This document shows positions 11,214 through 22,815 of a stretch of 64,000 nt of DNA, in pieces. Every line of letters begins with the position of its first letter. Positions within the stretch are counted from its first letter, which is position 1. Source of the stretch: Buddleja alternifolia (taxonomy: Eukaryota; Streptophyta; Magnoliopsida; Lamiales; Scrophulariaceae); assembly GCA_019426215.1 (NCBI GenBank), contig CM033402.1, positions 5,953,246-6,017,245 on the forward strand, given 5' to 3'. The notes under the pieces are model-generated. The model was not told the DNA's origin. It did no database searches and saw only the letters and a program-made list of their open reading frames with translations. A program made the translations under genes and the position numbers.

Positions 11214-11240
11214 ATGTACTGTCTTCGTCTGCGAGTGTGA
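11214..11240 (+). CDS. Short upstream ORF in SnRK1-beta leader
   Basis: ATG at 11214 opens an 8-residue reading frame (MYCLRLRV) ending with TGA at 11238-11240, only 5 nt before the main ATG at 11246. It would be in the leader only if transcription starts upstream of 11214, which the CT-rich tract at 11140-11172 makes plausible. Confidence 0.35.
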   Translation: MYCLRLRV

Positions 11241-11245
11241 AAAAC

Positions 11246-11402
11246 ATGGGGAATGCTAATGGCAGGGAAGACGGCGGCGGTAATGGCGGTCGTGACGGCG
11301 GAGATTTGTCATCGGAAAGTTCTAGCCGCCGCGTCGCTTCCGCTGATTTATTGGTGAGTTTCTCCTTCTCATGATCTCCGGTAGTTTCGCTTTTTCTTAT
11401 CA

Positions 11403-11434
<32 letters not shown>

Positions 11435-14252
11435 CATACATATACATACATTTTCATACGTATGCAAGTTTAGGTGCAGAGATCATATTCAATGGTACAA
11501 TCGCGGAAATATTTGTACGGACGCTTTCAGATTTAGGTTTTACTGCTGTGTTGTTGTGTAATTTTTGAGTAGCCTTAGTGAATGTTGCGAAAAATAATGA
11601 TTGATTAATTGGTGCATTGTTTTAGTAATATATACTGTGATCTGCTAACTCATCTTTCGTCGGTGACGGAGAGTTGCGAATTTGAATTAGACTTAGTCGG
11701 TTGTGTTTTCGTGTTTCATGCGATTGAAAAGTTTGAATTTACATCGATGATTAGGTAATTTGGATTGATTTGTTTGAGCATTTTATGTGGTAACTGTTTT
11801 TCTTGTTGTTAGTGTTCCCTGTATGCTAGATCTAATTAAGAAAATTATCGTTGTTGAGAGTTGAGATTAACTTTGGCAAGCAAAAAACCTACAAGTGCAG
11901 CTCATATTTTGTCGGCGACGGAGAGTTGCGAATTTGAATTAGACTTAGTCTGTGGTGTTTTCATGTTTTATGCAATTGAAAAGTTTGAATTTACATCGAT
12001 GGCTGGGTAATTTCAAATGAAATCTTCGGTTACAACATTCGTATTGCACTTCTTGTTACACATACCGATGTATGACAAGTGTATACACGGGCGGTTAACA
12101 GGTGGAGAGAGAAAATTATGTAATATGGATAAAAATTTGAGATTTCTCTCTCCATATCCCAATCGCCCATGTATACACTTGCCACGCATCTGTGCGTGTA
12201 ACAAGAAGTGTAACTAAAACGTGTAACAAAAGATCCGCATTGGGGCAATTTGGATTGATTTTTTTGAGCATTTTATACTGGTAACTGTTTTCCTTGTTTT
12301 GTGTTCCCTGTATGCTAGATCTAATTAAGATAAAATTGTCGTTGTTGAGAGTTGAGATTAACTTTGGCAAGCAAAAAACGAACAAGTGCATTGCTATTAA
12401 ATGCGCGAATTAAGTGTTCTAGAGACTTAACACAAATTATTATTCAATCAGACATAATTCAACAGCACCAAAAAACGATCTTGAATTGAGCAAGACCTGG
12501 CCAATCATAGAGCATGTGCTATTCCAGTTACCAGTTGCCAACAGGGATCTCTGTCGGCTAGTCATAAATTTGAACATTTGTCGTTATTTTTATGCATCTA
12601 GCAGGATATGATACTGACTGGAAATTTCCAAATCAGGAATATAGTGAAGTCTAGACGTCTAGTGTGTTAGTATCATTGGTGATTGGGAGTCAGGCTTCAA
12701 ACAAACTGATTTCCCTTTAAATTCTGGAGTATGAATAACTTATACTTTTGTTACGTGAATTTTATCAAGGTCAATGGGTGTCTTTTTTTTTTTTTTTTTT
12801 TCAAATGCTATTGTCCTTTCGTCTTAGCTGATGAGAAGCAAATTCCTATTTTAGTTCAATGTTCAGCAGATGGAGATATTGTTATTGTTCTGTTTTTATT
12901 TATCAGTTTGTTCTAGACATCTGATGTTTTCTTCACCTCGGCAGGTTCCAGTAGTTCCTATACAAAGGGATGTTGCGCCCTCGCTGTTCAATTCATTGCA
13001 ACAGAATGCATCTCCGGGAGCTGTTGATCACTCCCACGAAACAGGAATACCTACTATAATAACCTGGAGTTTTGGTGGTAACAATGTGGCTGTGGAAGGA
13101 TCTTGGGACAGCTGGAGGACAAGGTGATCTTTAACATCCCCTGTCATATTTAATTGAATGTATTGTGCTTGTTGTGTATGTCAGTGTATCATCACATTGA
13201 TCAGAAATAGGAGAATATATATTCTGGCTATAATCGGATTAAGCTGCTTTAAAACTCTGAAATATACAGTGGATTCTTCTTGCAGGAAGATACTCCAAAG
13301 ATCGGGCAAGGACCACTCCATCCTATTGGTCCTTCCATCGGGCATATACCGTTACAGATTCATTGTGGATGGCGAAGTAAGATGTATTCCAGATCTTCCA
13401 TGTGAAACAGATGAAACAGGCCGTGCTTGTAATCTTATCGATGTCCATGTAAGTGCATAGTTTGCCTTGTATAAGTAGTTATTACTTTATTTAGGTAATG
13501 TTTTAGAAACATGGTATAGCTGTGGGGATTTTAATGTTTAGGAAATTGACATGAATGTAATACCTTGTTCGATTTGAGAGGAGTTCATGATTTGGTCCCC
13601 GATCATCTAGTGCCTTTCTGTAGCATCCACGATCCAAATCTGAATCTTTTAATTGCCTGTGGTCCTGTTAATTGTGTTGTGATAGTACAGTACATGCCCA
13701 ACTTGACTTCTCACCATCCACACTCAACCCTGTGAATTTATTGCCCTCTAATTTACCTTGGATTTGTTCCCTGCTAAACGTAGTTCATTTATAGGCAATC
13801 TGATAAAATCTATAGAACAGTATGGCAAATTGATACATCCGCCTTGTATAGTGAAAAATGAGAGCACCTCCTGTATAATTGTTCCCAAGAACAATATCAT
13901 ATAAATTAACTTAAACATTGTTTTGTTGAATCTATAGGATTATGTTCCAGAAAACCTGGACAGTGTGGCACAGTTTGAGGTTCCCCCATCACCAGACTCC
14001 AGCTATAGTCAAGAGTTTCCACTAGATGAAGATTTCTCCAAGGATCCTTTAATAGTTCCACCTCAACTCCAAACGACTGCTCTTGGCTCGGAAGGCTGTA
14101 AAGAAACTTCTTCCAAGCCCCAGCACGTGGTGCTTAACCACCTGTTTATAGAGAAAGGATGGTCGTCTCAATCTGTAGTAGCTCTTGGTCTGACTCATCG
14201 TTTCCAGTCCAAGTACGTAACTGTTGTCCTCTACAAGCCACTCAAGAGGTGA
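11246..14252 (+). CDS. SnRK1 protein kinase beta regulatory subunit (AKINbeta type)
   Basis: Four coding exons (11246-11353, 12945-13123, 13286-13448, 13938-14252) sum to 765 bp and encode 254 aa. The beta subunit tethers the SnRK1 catalytic alpha subunit to the regulatory gamma subunit in the plant energy-sensing kinase. MGNANG at the N-terminus is an N-myristoylation signal, as in KINbeta1/2. A glycogen-binding/CBM48-like domain spans about 73-150, with WSFGGNNVAVEGSWDSW and PSGIYRYRFIVDG. The ASC domain spans about 186-254 and ends in YVTVVLYKPLKR, the normal beta end. Length and domains match KINbeta1/2; I cannot choose between them. Intron 1 is large (about 1.6 kb) and contains a tandem duplication and a transposon insertion. 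A possible alternative 3' exon is listed at 14440-14491. Confidence 0.93.
11649..12390 (+). repeat. Tandem duplication inside SnRK1-beta intron 1
   Basis: A unit of about 252 bp starting at 11649 (CTCATCTTTCGTCGG) recurs at 11901 (CTCATATTTTGTCGG). Shared blocks include GACGGAGAGTTGCGAATTTG, CCCTGTATGCTAGATCTAAT and ACTTTGGCAAGCAAAAAAC. Copy 2 is interrupted by a 229-bp element at 12014-12242. Confidence 0.85.
12014..12242. mobile_element. Mutator-type MITE with 9-bp target-site duplication
   Basis: Long imperfect inverted arms: the left end CAAATGAAATCTTCGGTTAC and the right end reverse complement CAATGCGGATCTTTTGTTAC continue into ACTTCTTGTTACAC and AAGTGTATACA on both sides. Flanks are GGGTAATTT (12005-12013) and GGGCAATTT (12243-12251), a 9-bp duplication with one mismatch. 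The uninterrupted paralogous site in duplicate copy 1 (GGTAATTTGG) shows the empty state. Confidence 0.8.
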
Positions 14253-14439
14253 TCCTAACCTTTTTTTCATTATAGAGCTTTGCTATGACATCTTTTGATA
14301 TAATTGCTCGAGAAGAACTCCTACATGTGTTTTCGCTGTTGTACATTACATCCGAAATTCTTAACATTTATGTAAATTTGTTATGGCGGAGCATTCTGTA
14401 GTCTCTTGTGTGGTTTTTTTGTTTATTACTCTTACATAG

Positions 14440-14491
14440 GCGATACGACCGTAACCTGTCCATCAAAGATCCTGATTGGAGAACTTGTATG
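14440..14491 (+). other. Possible alternative 3' exon of the SnRK1-beta gene
   Basis: A 52-bp segment has a good acceptor (CTCTTACATAG before 14440) and a good donor (ATG then GTAAGAG after 14491). Joining it from the in-gene donor AAGAG/GTGATC at about 14247 removes the normal stop and keeps the frame open (RRYDRNLSIKDPDWRTCM). This is either a 3' UTR exon or an alternative C-terminus. No family match is known to me. Confidence 0.3.
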
Positions 14492-14559
14492 GTAAGAGAA
14501 TAAATTAAGATGTATTTTAACACCGATGAAGTGGGATAATTCTTCCGTGGACCAAGGGC

Positions 14560-14890
14560 AAAGGGATATAAACAAATCGAGTCGGGTCAAACAAGTTATT
14601 ATTCAAACTTGTTCGACTTATTGCACGACCTTCAAAATCTATGTTTGAGCTTGATTTGATTTTTAATTCATCCGCGCTTGAATGGGCTTTAATCAAGTCA
14701 AGCTCAGGGAGTTTAATTTGTTTATCATACTTTATTTTTATTTTTCACTGATTGAGCCAGGCTTAAACTGAGTTTCAAAACTTATTGAACACAAAAAGTT
14801 CAAATTTGATTCATATGTTAACGAATCAAACTCAAACGAGTTTCTAGAGATTGATCTCGAGTTGGTAGCTTATAGTCTAGTTCGTTTTTT
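14560..14890. repeat. Dispersed CTCGAAC-type repeat, copy 1
   Basis: Recurring text such as AACAAGTT, GAGCTTGATTTG, CTCGAGTT and AAACGAGTTT in this order resembles copies near 20170-20520, 24030-24350, 26090-26230, 27325-27510, 40800-41110, 49470-49720 and 52060-52640. It is an ancient interspersed family of unknown class. Confidence 0.5.
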
Positions 14891-15890
14891 CCGCCCTTGT
14901 GTGACACAGCCGACACTTTGGTCTTAGACCAAGGTGGATAAATATTTGCTACTGAACTCGTCATATCAGTTGCTATGTTTGGACCAGTGTGTTGTACCCG
15001 TGGAATTACGCAGTGAATTGGGTCCTACGCTAGAGTTTATAGAGCTTCAAATTCATAGTCCATAGAGCAAATTCTTCTGCAATAGAAATTGTTGGCAGAG
15101 AAGAGGCTAGTGAGAATATTACAACACTTGACAAGCTGTAAACTGTAATTGTTTTGTCAATATTATTACTGGAATGACAATGAACCTCCTTCACCTCCGC
15201 TTGTATATCCAGTAGAGGACTCTTATTTGATCAACCTGTCAATTTGTCTGAGTTAGTGAAGTGTAAGATGGCTGAATTTATAGGATCGAACAATTACGAA
15301 GCCTCTGTCTCTTCCGGCTCTTTATGCTACTGTAGATCCTCGTACTCTTGGTTTCTCGTCTCTTTTCGTCAACCATTTGGCCTTGTCGCCGTCTGCACTT
15401 GGAAGCAATTTGAGGGGTTAAGTTTCATAGAATTACACATGTACTTGTTAGTCTTATATATACTATTATTCTATGAAACCACACATTGTTTTATCTCTTG
15501 CTTATGAAAATATTAATTTGTTTATTGCAAAGTTAATTACATGAACACCAAATCAAATGCATTTGTTGCATTCGTTCATATATAATTGTAAGGTATATAT
15601 CGGAGACATTCTTTTCCGTTTCTCTCGGCTCAAATTTTTTTTATGATGAGTTAGAGATTATGTAAGCTATTAAAATGAAGTAGTTCATCACTCTTAGGCT
15701 CTTTGTGAAGACTCTTTGTAAGTGATGGACTTCGATTAGGAATAAAATTTGATGGGACATCATATAATTTAGATCCCAAATCTACCGACTTTAAAAGACG
15801 ATACGGATCAACTATAGCTTTTTTTAATTCATTTAATTAAAAGTAAAGATTTTCAAGATAATAATTTATAAGGGGCAGAGTGGATTAGAC

Positions 15891-16051
15891 GGGTGATAAT
15901 TAGTGGATCCGGGAGTCCAACTTTCGGACGATATCCACCACACAAATGTTAAAATATATATATTTTTTGGTGGATCCCCCGCATGTTTTAACTCTGTTTG
16001 TGGTGGAAATTTATCCAGGAGTTGGACTCCCGGATCCACTAAGTATCACCC
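15891..16051. mobile_element. 161-bp Mutator-type MITE with perfect 9-bp TSD
   Basis: The left end GGGTGATAATTAGTGGATCC and right-end reverse complement GGGTGATACTTAGTGGATCC are near-identical; the arms extend about 50 bp through GGGAGTCCAACT. The element is flanked by GGATTAGAC at 15882-15890 and at 16052-16060. The 9-bp duplication and GGG terminus indicate Mutator-like transposition. Confidence 0.88.
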
Positions 16052-18171
16052 GGATTAGACTAAATATTGGTCGTCGGTTTATTATTTATTAAAAAATTAT
16101 GTCTCTGTCTCACTGGAAATAAATCTGTCCTAATCCAAATCATCCAAAAATAATCGAAACTGCACCTAAGGGAGAACTTATTAGATTTATTCCTTCTGTC
16201 GTTGGAATAGTTTGCAAAATCACAATTATTTTATTTAATTCTCTTTATGTGGCTCCAAGTAGTATGTTTGGGCCATATCTATTTTATCCATTCATCTTCC
16301 ACTCAAAGATAGACGCGACCAGGGCTCAATGGGCAATAAAAAGGACCCCGTCGAGTGGTGATTGAAAACAAAGTGGAAGAAGAACACAATACCCTTTCGG
16401 ATATAAATTATGGCAAAGATCTTGAAAAAATTGAACGAAAACGCCAATTTGTGACCCGAAATGTAGATGGTCAAAGCAAAGACCTCAGATTATGGCCAAA
16501 GCAAAGACTCCGGCTGAGGTCTTCGAACGATTGTGTGTTTTGTGAGGATCGAGTTGATGGGATATTCAAAGAGAAGTAGCAACGACTCACTTAGATCATT
16601 TTCGATTGCTAGGGCTCATCCATATTCCTTAGTTCGAATCGCATCGCACTCAGTCAAAGTGACAGGATACGTTATTCAAATCCTCCACCAATCGATGGGC
16701 CATGATAATATCTTTCGAATGTGTGAAGCCACAACCAGATGCGCAGAACAAGAACAATATCAAGAATCATAATATGCCCCCACTCTCGTCCATTAGCGTA
16801 GATATGTTCAACTTTTGCAGAAAACACTAGCATATAGACACCCAACGTGGGCAATAATTGAGTGGGCCTTGGCCTCAGTATATAGCACAGAATCTCACCC
16901 AGCACTGAATGAGCATCAGAAGCAATCATGCCACTTCAAAATGGAAATTCAGGGGCCTGAGGGTCACTAGATTGCTATGAATATGAATTGACTATTGAGA
17001 ACACATGAAGGGAATCTCATTTTGCCCTTAAATTTGCAGTTTTTCTGTTAATTCGCTAGAAATCCATTCGACTGGCGACTTCCGTGTCTGTGAGAGCGTG
17101 AGTGAGTGGACGTGCATCGAAATTTGAGACTCTACACACACACACAGAGGACGTGCATCGGAATCATTTATATATATAAGCTTACTAGCAAACCAATTTA
17201 CCTGTTAATGACTATAACCAACTTCTAGCGATTTTAATTCATATATACTTCAAAAGGAAAGAATACTAACCAACAAGCTATAATTGTTCACTATAATCAA
17301 ACTATGCAGAAATGATAGTGACATTCTAAGACAAGATTCTAATCTACCATAAGTCAGAAGCATCGGGTTCAACACACAAGATCAATAAACTACTACTCAT
17401 CCTGAGATTTGGCGACCTGGATTAAGAAAAGGTTGATGTGTTTCACTGGATAATAGAGACAATGGAAACAGATGGATATCTATGGTTTCAAATTAACAAT
17501 GGTAAGAAAACGTAGACCTAATCATGTTCAAGGAACTCAAAATTAAGAGACGAGGGAAGTGGTGTTAAAGGACTTACGTAAGAAACTGATTAGTTTTCTA
17601 TGAAAGACATGACTAAGTGATTGCATAGTCTCAATTCTAGTAATGTATCGTGAACAAGGGTCTTGACTTACAGCTCTGATGCAGTAATAACGAGGATGAT
17701 CACCGTAAACTGCCCAGTACGCAAACTGGTGAAATATGTTTAGCCTAAGGGAATGTCCACAGAGAACGAAAAGAAAGCCAACAAGGAGAAGAAGCATTTA
17801 AATACTACATAGAAACAATAAATAATAATAATAATAATTCAAAAGGAAGGTAAAAGAATCTAATAGGCACAAAGATTGAACGGTCTACGAATTACTCACG
17901 TGTAAAAAGAAGTAAAAACCGAAATTTTCCACTCGTTCTACAGTTCATAAAGCAAATATTGAGAGAAAATAGTGGAAGATATACTAGCAGACCAAAATAT
18001 TAGAACATGAGACAGCGAGCACAAGCATATACTGAACAACAGCAGTTAAAAACAATGCAAACAAGTAAAAACAGGCAAGCACCCAAAAACAAAGCTAATA
18101 ATTGGTCCTGATTTAAATTTTTTTGCTTTATCTTAATACTTTCGAAAATTTAAATTTGGGTTGGTCATATC

Positions 18172-19894
18172 TCACTTGGCCATCATGACCTTGACGAACT
18201 CATCGTAGTTGATTTGCCCATCACCGTCCACATCAGCCTCACGGATCATCTCATCAACCTCCTCGTCAGTTAGCTTCTCCCCGAGATTCGTCATGACATG
18301 GCGAAGTTCAGCTGCAGAAATGAAACCATTCTGGTCCTTGTCAAAAACACGGAAAGCTTCTTTGAGCTCTTCCTCAGAGTCGGTGTCTTTCATCTTCCGG
18401 GCCATAAGGTTGAGGAACTCTGGGAAGTCAATTGTTCCATTGCCATCAGCATCAACCTCATTGATCATATCCTGAAGTTCAGCCTCTGTGGGGTTCTGTC
18501 CCAATGAACGCATAACAGTCCCCAGCTCCTTGGTAGTGATGCAACCTGTTGGAGAATTCTCGGGAAATTATAACAAAGCAGAGGTTGCAGAGTTTATGGT
18601 ATATCTTGATGTGTGCAAATGGGAAAGGCCTTAAGAAATCTTCTCTGAGCAAAATAAGCATCGACTGAAAAGAAATAAGATGATAAAATCTGAAGATTGG
18701 CATGAGGCCTACTGCATTTCACCTGAACTAATAAATGCAATGGGATACAAGTTATGAATTTTTCGAACATCTAAATTGTAGGGTATCGAAAGATAACAGT
18801 CAAGAGGAAGGCTAACAACTCAATAAGATGTAGCATTCAAGATTTCTGAACATCACAACAATATCAGCGTATAGTAAAAATGATTTGGTTTAAGCTTCAC
18901 ACACGAAAGTCACAGAAGGAAAAAACCAATTGATAACGATAAATATCCATGGATTCCTATGGATGGACCAAATGCATATTTATAATTAACTAGAATGTTA
19001 CATAATTGAACTTCAAAGTTCTAAGTGGGAAAATAATAATTTCGAGCTGTTGAAGGATCCAATGCTGGATTCCCTTCCACTTTTGGTAATCACAGAACAC
19101 ATAAGAAGACATTTTACAACAAAAACAAACACCTCTAACGCAGAGTACACATCGATACTGTTCATATCGATACTGTTTAACGAACAATGAAGCATTTCAT
19201 GTCGAACATCAAATGATGCTCAAGCGACGTAATTGCAAAATAAATACCATAACAAAATCCATCCAAATAAATATGTACAAAGAAAATGACATTTTCCGTA
19301 ATTGTACTGCAACAAACTGTGACATTTGGCACGCCAACAACTAACAACCAAAAATCCGTTAATTCGTCGTTAATCAATCAAAACACGAAGGCTTGCATTG
19401 ACGAACAAAAACAATCAAATCATTCAGCTTATCATCACTAATCATCTCTGTTCTCCTCACATGTCTCTAGATCCATTGCCAACAAAAACTCAATCGTTAA
19501 AAAAAAATTAAAAAAAAAAATCATACAATCACACATACAAAATATATAAACACCACGCAAAATCGAACACCACGCACATCAACACAGCGTGCGATCCACA
19601 TTTCTACCACAGACGAACACAGATCATATAAACATTGGCAAAATCGTGAACAAATTCAGAGCAGCTCGCAAAAAACAACAGCTATTAAACACTAAGTAGA
19701 TCTACAGCTCCACGTAGAAACAAATCAGAACACAAAAATACGCCAGCAAAACGTATCAACATATACATACATAAGAATGAATCTAGATACAACAAGCATA
19801 TTTAATCACAGAACTGACCGTCGCCGTCCTTGTCGAATAGAGAGAAAGCTTCCTTGAATTCGGAGATCTGATCGTCGGTCAGCTGATCCGCCAT
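18172..19894 (-). CDS. CAM: Calmodulin
   Basis: Exon 1 is 19819-19894 and exon 2 is 18172-18545; together 450 bp encode the canonical 149 aa. Calmodulin binds four Ca2+ and then activates kinases, channels and many other targets. Four complete EF-hand loops are visible: DKDGDGCITTKE (21-32), [12 protein letters not shown] (57-68), [12 protein letters not shown] (94-105) and [12 protein letters not shown] (130-141). Cys27 is the residue typical of plant calmodulins. The intron falls in phase 1 inside the first EF-loop codon for Gly26, the conserved position in plant CAM genes. The 1.27-kb intron has no recognisable feature. The protein is essentially invariant across plants, so isoform cannot be told. 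Confidence 0.97.
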
Positions 19895-20016
19895 TTCTTC
19901 TCCGTCCGAGCTTTTTCTCTCGTGTAATACTTACAAAATATTGTGAATTGCTAGAGAGAGAGAGAGAGAATGATGTGTGTTCGTCAGCGAAGACAATGAA
20001 GGGCAATTGTGGGGCT

Positions 20017-20027
20017 ATTATATAAAA
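20017..20027 (-). promoter_or_regulatory. TATA box of calmodulin gene
   Basis: On the minus strand TTTTATATAAT lies about 125 bp upstream of the ATG. Between it and the ATG is a CT-rich leader (a GA run at about 19952-19967 on the plus strand), common in plant calmodulin leaders. Confidence 0.5.
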
Positions 20028-20169
20028 TCGCGAGGGGTGGGGGGGTGGGGGGGGTAGGGGGAGAATCTGATTCACTTCCTCTTTTTTCTTTTTCTTTTCT
20101 GGATTTTATTTGTTTATACTTCGAATAAATGTGAAAAAAATTCTTTTCTTGCTTTGCTCATACAAGAAT

Positions 20170-20520
20170 GTGAATATTTGGGGAAATGAATTGAGTCGAC
20201 TTCAATAAAATATTCTTTAGCTGTATATGAGTTTTTATTGAACTTCATAAATTATTTTTGGGTTTGGTTTGATTACTAATCGAGTCCAACTCGAACAAGT
20301 TTTGATCAAATAAAACATTATTAGAGCTCGAATAGTTTTACTTTTATTAAAGTATTTTATTTTTTCTTAGTTGATGGGTTTAGCTCAAGTCGAGCTTCAA
20401 ATGCTTTCGAATATAAAAATGCGTTTGAAGCTCATTTTATTATGTTAAAAAAATTGAGTTCAAACGAGTTGTTATTTGCTAATGATCAATTTCGATCGAA
20501 AGTTAAAGTGTTTGATTCAT
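20170..20520. repeat. Dispersed CTCGAAC-type repeat, copy 2
   Basis: Contains TTGAACTTCATAAATT, TTTGGTTTGATTACTAATCG, CTCGAACAAGTTTTGATCAA and CAAACGAGTT, in the same order as the copy at 24030-24350. Confidence 0.55.
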
Positions 20521-21721
20521 TTCTTAGCACGACTCACGATCTTGTTCTTTTCTTTATTCTTCTCTTCTAATATTCCATCGTATCTCTTGTTTGGTTTTCA
20601 TTTTCCACAATAGTTTCATAGATTTTTTCAAATATATAATTTAGAAAAGCGGCATTTTTCTCATGTGCTAAGACTAACCAAGTATAAGAAAATGTGGGTT
20701 AATGGTATTCATTTTTAGGTGTTGCATTTTGACAATGTTTTTGTTTTAATGTACTAAAATAGTAAAATTTGTCATTCATCATCCTTATGTGTAAGGAGGT
20801 GTATCTAATTTCTTTTTTATCCTTAGATATTTTTTTCCAGATCTACCTTCTCTTTTCTGATTTTCTCCTCCTCTTCTTCTTATCTTTTGTTTTAAACAGA
20901 GAAAAAGAATTAGAAATAGAATAAATATAAATGAAATCTAAACATTCACTTGGAAAAATATTTGATTTAAAATACTTGATAGATAGTAAACATAAACGAT
21001 GAAACGCTTAGAATATTAAATAAGATGTAGTTTCAGTTTGTGATGGAGTCATCTACTCCACAGTCCATGCCTGAAAATGAAGCGCTACAAATTTATTATG
21101 AACTTATTTGTAATATTAAAACGTATAATTTGTTATAATTATTTTTAATTAAAAAATTTCTTGAGTTTACTTTCTATTTTTTTTTATTCTCTGTTTAAGA
21201 AGAAAAGGAATGAAGAAAATAAAAAACTAGAAAATATGCGGGGAAAAAAGGTAGTACATATAATTGTTTATGTATGGAGTGGTGACAGATGAACGCTAAA
21301 ATTTATTAACTCAAGGAATATCCTTGTCAAAGTATAATACCTCAGAGAGACGAAGTAAGTAATTCTTTTTTTTTTCTTTGGCTAATTCAATTTAAGTACT
21401 TATAATTCATGAAAAAATTATTTCTTTGTCTTTATTAAATTTGGTCAAGTCTTCCATAACTCTAGAGTCATTTTCAAATATTTTCTATCATCTATTCTGA
21501 ATGGTAACAATGATGTGCTAAAAGAATTTGATCACTTGTAATCAATACTTCCAAGATGGTGATTGCAACCGGATCAACATGAGAGACAACATTTTGACTT
21601 CACCTAATCCATCATCACTCAAGAAAATTCCTTGCAAAAGACTTATATATGTTGTTCTTTCAAAACCTTGTTTTTATTTATTTTTTCCACACTTTCTTTG
21701 ATTATTAGACTTTCATAGTAT

Positions 21722-21929
21722 TAACTCAAGACCTGTTAGGCAAGTGGTATCAGTTTCCACTTTCATGTGACAGGTCATGGGTTCAATTCCAGACTGTCGC
21801 GAGTTGTGACTTTTCTCTCCTAATATTTGGAGTTTTATAGAGTTTGTGACCCATAAATAAAAACTATCGACCCGAGTTTATCAAGTCAAGGTATCCCTCC
21901 TTCGTCTAGAATTAGAAAAAATAATAATA
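21722..21929 (+). mobile_element. tRNA-derived SINE (tandem copy 1)
   Basis: A pol III A-box-like segment (TTAGGCAAGTGGTATCAG) is followed about 40 bp later by a B box (GGTTCAATTCC). The 3' end is an AATAATAATA-type simple tail. A 13-bp direct repeat, ACTTTCATAGTAT, flanks it at 21709-21721 and 21930-21942. No coding capacity, as expected for a SINE. Confidence 0.78.
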
Positions 21930-22044
21930 ACTTTCATAGTATCAAGAAAATTCCTTGCGAAAGACTTATATATGTTGTTCTTTCAAAACCTTGTTTTTAT
22001 TTATTTTTTCCACACTTTCTTTGATTATTAGACTTTCATAGTAT

Positions 22045-22252
22045 TAACTCAAGACTTGTTAGGCAAGTGGTATCAGTTTCCACTTTCATGTGACAGGTCA
22101 TGGGTTCAATTCCAGACTGTCGCGAGTTGTGACTTTTCTCTCCTAATATTTGGAGTTTTATAGAGTTTGTGACCCATAAATAAAAACTATCGACCCGAGT
22201 TTATCAAGTCAAGGTATTCCTCCTTCGTCTAGAATTAAAAAAAATAATAATA
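22045..22252 (+). mobile_element. tRNA-derived SINE (tandem copy 2)
   Basis: Second copy of the SINE at 21722, duplicated with its flanks in the 323-bp unit rather than independently inserted, because both flanking sequences are the same. Confidence 0.78.
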
Positions 22253-22367
22253 ACTTTCATAGTATCAAGAAAATTCCTTGCAAAAGACTTATATATGTTG
22301 TTCTTTCAAAACCTTGTTTTTATTTATTTTTTCCACACTTTCTTTGATTATTAGACTTTCATAGTAT

Positions 22368-22575
22368 TAACTCAAGACTTGTTAGGCAAGTGGTATCAGT
22401 TTCCACTTTCATGTGACAGGTCATGGGTTCAATTCCAGACTGTCGCGAGTTGTGACTTTTCTCTCCTAATATTTGGAGTTTTATAGAGTTTGTGACCCAT
22501 AAATAAAAACTATCGACCCGAGTTTATCAAGTCAAGGTATCCCTCCTTCGTCTAGAATTAAAAAAAATAATAATA
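22368..22575 (+). mobile_element. tRNA-derived SINE (tandem copy 3)
   Basis: Third copy. Its right flanking ACTTTCATAGTAT (22576-22588) leads into non-repeated DNA, so this right flank is the ancestral one. Confidence 0.78.
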
Positions 22576-22815
22576 ACTTTCATAGTATTAAACTTAGGCA
22601 ACATTCTTAAGTAGAAAATACAAAATGAGTTCCGCAAGCAAAATCACAAAGCAATAAAGAGAATAGGAATTAGAAAAGGCCCGCCTTCAACCAAACATGA
22701 TACAAATGGTCGTGAGTAAAAAAAGGTCAACATTTAAGTGCGCGGAATTCGAACGTTTCCTCGTTGTGGAATTCAAGTAAATTTGACATTTCATCCGTTA
22801 TGGAAATGGAATTTT

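Larger units (their letters stand above)
14253..18171. other. Intergenic DNA between SnRK1-beta and calmodulin
   Basis: The two genes converge here. The stretch contains one copy of the CTCGAAC-type dispersed repeat, one clear Mutator-type MITE (15891-16051), and about 600 bp of higher complexity at 16280-16930 that I cannot assign. The last ~200 bp before 18172 should be calmodulin 3' UTR. Confidence 0.5.
21621..22589 (+). repeat. Three tandem copies of a 323-bp unit, each with a SINE
   Basis: Near-identical copies begin at 21621, 21944 and 22267 (AAGAAAATTCCTTG). Differences are a few single bases. Each unit carries a 208-bp SINE flanked by ACTTTCATAGTAT. Copy junctions read CATAGTATCAAGAAAA, whereas the final copy runs into unique CATAGTATTAAACTT. 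Confidence 0.92.

Noticed and set aside
16355..16772. Overlapping ORFs in the more complex stretch between SnRK1-beta and calmodulin
   Set aside because: The first begins with GTG and neither product shows a family motif. I could not connect them by splice sites into a gene.
17543..17797. 84-aa ORF with hydrophobic start on the minus strand downstream of calmodulin
   Set aside because: No recognised family, no promoter or splice context; a chance ORF in AT-rich DNA is the simpler reading.
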